In this document: piece by piece, positions 4,394-6,588 of the stretch
Layout of the letters: every line of letters begins with the position of its first letter
How positions within the stretch are numbered: the first letter of the stretch is position 1
Origin: an uncultured Bdellovibrio sp.
GTDB taxonomy: Bacteria > Bdellovibrionota > Bdellovibrionia > Bdellovibrionales > Bdellovibrionaceae
NCBI GenBank assembly: GCA_946480995.1
Contig: CAMLMF010000149.1
Span: 1-6,588, forward strand
Length of the DNA stretch: 6,588 nucleotides
Direction: 5' to 3'
Program-made: the position numbers and the translations under genes
The notes under the pieces: generated by a model
What the model saw: only the letters and a program-made list of their open reading frames with translations
What the model was told of the DNA's origin: nothing
The model's database searches: none

Positions 4394-6588
4394 CTAATCT
4401 AATAGGACTTTCTTGCAAGAGTTAACCGTGCGGCCATCCATTTTGATAAAGTCAGTCATGAATTTGCCGGCCGAATTGTACTCTGCAACCGGAGCAACGC
4501 TGCGTACGCGGCTGCCTTCGTTTTTCTCGCGGTTGATCAAATCCAATTGATCCGAACCACGTTTTTCTAGGCTCTGTTTTTCGAACTCAGCGCGTTTTTC
4601 TTCAATCCACTTGTCGCGACCGACCATTTCATCTGAAGGAACAAGTTCAGGAGGTAATACTTCCAATGTGAACGGGCGTTTGCCCTGGGCATTCGTTGCC
4701 GCTTGGAAGTCTCCCAAAGCCTTGATGAGGTATACCGGACGGCTGCCACGGTGAGCGATCGCCGCATTTCTCGCGATGCTGAAGGCCCCTAAATGCGTTG
4801 GCAACGGGAAGTTCGCACCAAAGAACGGCAAGTCACCCTCTGGATAGATCGCAAACAAGAAGCGTCCTGTGGTTTTTTTGATCAGATCCATGACACGTTG
4901 TTTGATGTTCTTTTCTTGTTTGAAAATAATTGTTTCATCCTTATTTTCAAGCACGTTGTAAATCGGCCATACGTCTTTGTTTGTCAAAACAGACACGGTG
5001 TCGACTTGCAAAGACTTAGCAACATTCTTCATGCTGGCAAGATCCATCAAGGCATGTTCGTGATTTAAGGCCAAGACGATGATCGCATTTTTTGGAATAC
5101 TGTGCGGAGCTGTTTCTTTACCTTGCGCATCGACGTGTTTGATCAATGCTTTGTTGTTTTTGTTTCCAGAAAGAGGTCCCAACGGCATTTTATCAAAGAA
5201 TGTGTTCAGCTTTTCATTTTTTAAACACAAGCGCGTGATCAAAGAACACACCATTTTTACGTTGTCCTTTTTAAATGGCAGGACATTGCGCAAGATATCT
5301 TTTAAACCGCGTGTGACTGGTTGGCGGTTTTCAAGTTTTTTCGTGATGTCAGCAAGGGCTGTCATGTTTTTTGCGATGTGTTTTCCTTGTTTGCCTTCAT
5401 CAAGTAAATCCAAAGAATCCGCCATGCCGTTAAGAACGCGGTCCACAGCCCATTTTAGATCTGACTCTGTATTTACCAAGCGCTCCATGACTTCGGCATT
5501 GCGCTCGTATTCGACAAAGATTTTTTCATAGTCCGCAGCGAACTCCTGGATACGGCGAGAGAAAATATCCGCAAAGCGCTCTGCTTGTTGAACGATGTCG
5601 CGGCGCTCAGAAGAATTCAACTGAGTATGTTCTAACAATTGCGGGATGAACACGTCTTTGATTTGTGCCTGAATCGTTTTGTCATAATTCAAAAGCTTAT
5701 TAATATAGAAATTAGCAGATAAGTTTTGCTCTTGAACCACTTCGCCACGGCGACTGTCGTTGTAACGAGCTGCCAGTTGTTTTTCTAAGTCAGCCACAAC
5801 GACAGGGGAAGCCTCAAGGTCTACCGTTGGTACGGGTTTTCCCTTTTGACGAGCGATCGCACGTTGCATACGTTGTTTTTGCGCTTCAGCCCAAATACCT
5901 TTTGCAGATAAGAACTTAGTCAGGCCTTCAGGGCGCGGTAAAAGAACGGCGAAGGTGTCAAACCAGAAAGTGCGATAGTCACCATGGGCTTGGCGCAAAT
6001 AGCGCGGAACGATTTTTTCGATCGGTAACGAGTTGTTAGCTTTGTCCATCAAAAGACGGAATGAGTCCGTGGCCCAAGTGATTTCTGCTTGGCTGACCGG
6101 TCTGTTCTCAGCTTTAATTTTAAGAATATGTTCATTGACGGCTTGTGCTTGAGTGATCAAGCGTTTCAATTCAGCTTTTTGTTCTGCTGTGATGTTAAGA
6201 TTTTCTTTTTCACCTAGAACTTCCAACTCGATCAATTTGCGACCGAACTGGGCTAAGTTATTGCGCACATACATGACCTCGAAAGTGCCCGGTTGTGGTT
6301 TTTTTAGGTCACCAAAGACTTTGCCTTGTTTAAACTCTTCCGCTTGAGCTTTGATGGATTCTGCCAGTTGGTCTAACGGTTCGCCCACTTGGAAGGCATC
6401 AGCCCATTTGACATACCAGTCAGATAAGTAAAACTCGGCTTGCAGGTCCGCATAACCCCACAGGCTTTTGAAACCAAATTTTTTGTCAGTCATGTGAACA
6501 TGCGGCAAAAGGAATTGGAACATTTTTGAAACCAGGAATTTTTCTCCGGCGGCAGTCAAAGTGTCTTTAAAGCTTGGGAAAAGCATTG
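4394..6588 (-). CDS. Large protein with divergent PlsC/LPLAT-like acyltransferase domain, 5' end possibly cut
   Basis: At least 730 residues; the frame reaches ATG at 6586, two bases from the window edge, so the true start may lie outside. Residues about 1-470 are charged and mostly helical, with likely coiled-coil stretches (about 120-160 and 320-365), and I recognise no family there. Residues about 495-650 resemble glycerolipid acyltransferases: I-I-V-L-A-L-N508-H509 with D515, then I-Y-P582-E-G-D585 like the F-P-E-G-T motif, then R-P-V-Y-L-I at 616-621. The catalytic motif is normally H-x4-D, whereas here it is H509-x5-D515 or H511-x3-D515, so activity is not certain. No signal peptide or clear membrane span is seen. 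The hydrolase gene begins right after its stop codon, suggesting a shared role in membrane lipid turnover. Confidence is high for a real gene and moderate for the acyltransferase family. Confidence 0.75.
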   Translation of the reverse strand, partial: MLFPSFKDTLTAAGEKFLVSKMFQFLLPHVHMTDKKFGFKSLWGYADLQAEFYLSDWYVKWADAFQVGEPLDQLAESIKAQAEEFKQGKVFGDLKKPQPGTFEVMYVRNNLAQFGRKLIELEVLGEKENLNITAEQKAELKRLITQAQAVNEHILKIKAENRPVSQAEITWATDSFRLLMDKANNSLPIEKIVPRYLRQAHGDYRTFWFDTFAVLLPRPEGLTKFLSAKGIWAEAQKQRMQRAIARQKGKPVPTVDLEASPVVVADLEKQLAARYNDSRRGEVVQEQNLSANFYINKLLNYDKTIQAQIKDVFIPQLLEHTQLNSSERRDIVQQAERFADIFSRRIQEFAADYEKIFVEYERNAEVMERLVNTESDLKWAVDRVLNGMADSLDLLDEGKQGKHIAKNMTALADITKKLENRQPVTRGLKDILRNVLPFKKDNVKMVCSLITRLCLKNEKLNTFFDKMPLGPLSGNKNNKALIKHVDAQGKETAPHSIPKNAIIVLALNHEHALMDLASMKNVAKSLQVDTVSVLTNKDVWPIYNVLENKDETIIFKQEKNIKQRVMDLIKKTTGRFLFAIYPEGDLPFFGANFPLPTHLGAFSIARNAAIAHRGSRPVYLIKALGDFQAATNAQGKRPFTLEVLPPELVPSDEMVGRDKWIEEKRAEFEKQSLEKRGSDQLDLINREKNEGSRVRSVAPVAEYNSAGKFMTDFIKMDGRTVNSCKKVLLD

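Noticed and set aside
5079..5531. A 150-codon open frame on the + strand
   Set aside because: It lies wholly opposite the large acyltransferase-like gene, and its translation has no family features or good ribosome site, so it is an antisense shadow.

Overview
The window looks like an ordinary chromosomal segment of a Gram-negative bacterium, most likely Bdellovibrio or a close relative. This is inferred from moderate GC content, the mix of genes (a secreted DUF4360-type protein, tandem small XRE regulators, a stand-alone MOSC protein, a very large acyltransferase-like protein) and codon use. No rRNA, tRNA or marker gene confirms it. There is no mobile element, CRISPR array or phage gene.

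Layout. Positions 1-120 hold the C-terminal end of a DsbA-like thioredoxin-fold protein on the + strand. It converges on a 475-residue secreted protein on the - strand (134-1561) with a signal peptide, a DUF4360-like domain, a proline-rich linker and two related C-terminal modules. A strong hairpin between the two genes (122-146) has the secreted protein's stop codon in its loop. Upstream of that gene, on the same strand, are two small XRE-type DNA-binding proteins (2232-1933 and 1936-1655) whose genes overlap by ATGA. Their upstream region carries an 18-bp motif repeated at exactly 21-bp spacing, directly next to a candidate -35 box, and is a good operator candidate.

A stand-alone MOSC (YcbX/mARC-like) molybdenum cofactor protein (2503-3294, +) diverges from the regulators. 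It converges on a membrane-anchored alpha/beta hydrolase of the hormone-sensitive-lipase type (4377-3334, -). Ten bases upstream of the hydrolase reading frame ends a very large protein (4394 to beyond the window edge, -). That protein has a long helical N-terminal part and a divergent PlsC/LPLAT-like acyltransferase domain near its C-terminus. The last two genes form a plausible lipid-metabolism pair.

The two most interesting signals are regulatory. One is a perfect inverted repeat followed by a T-run that covers the hydrolase Shine-Dalgarno sequence and start codon(s), so it could both terminate the upstream transcript and hide the hydrolase start. The other is the duplicated quasi-palindromic operator in front of the overlapping XRE pair. 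I found no convincing complete new defence or mobile system.
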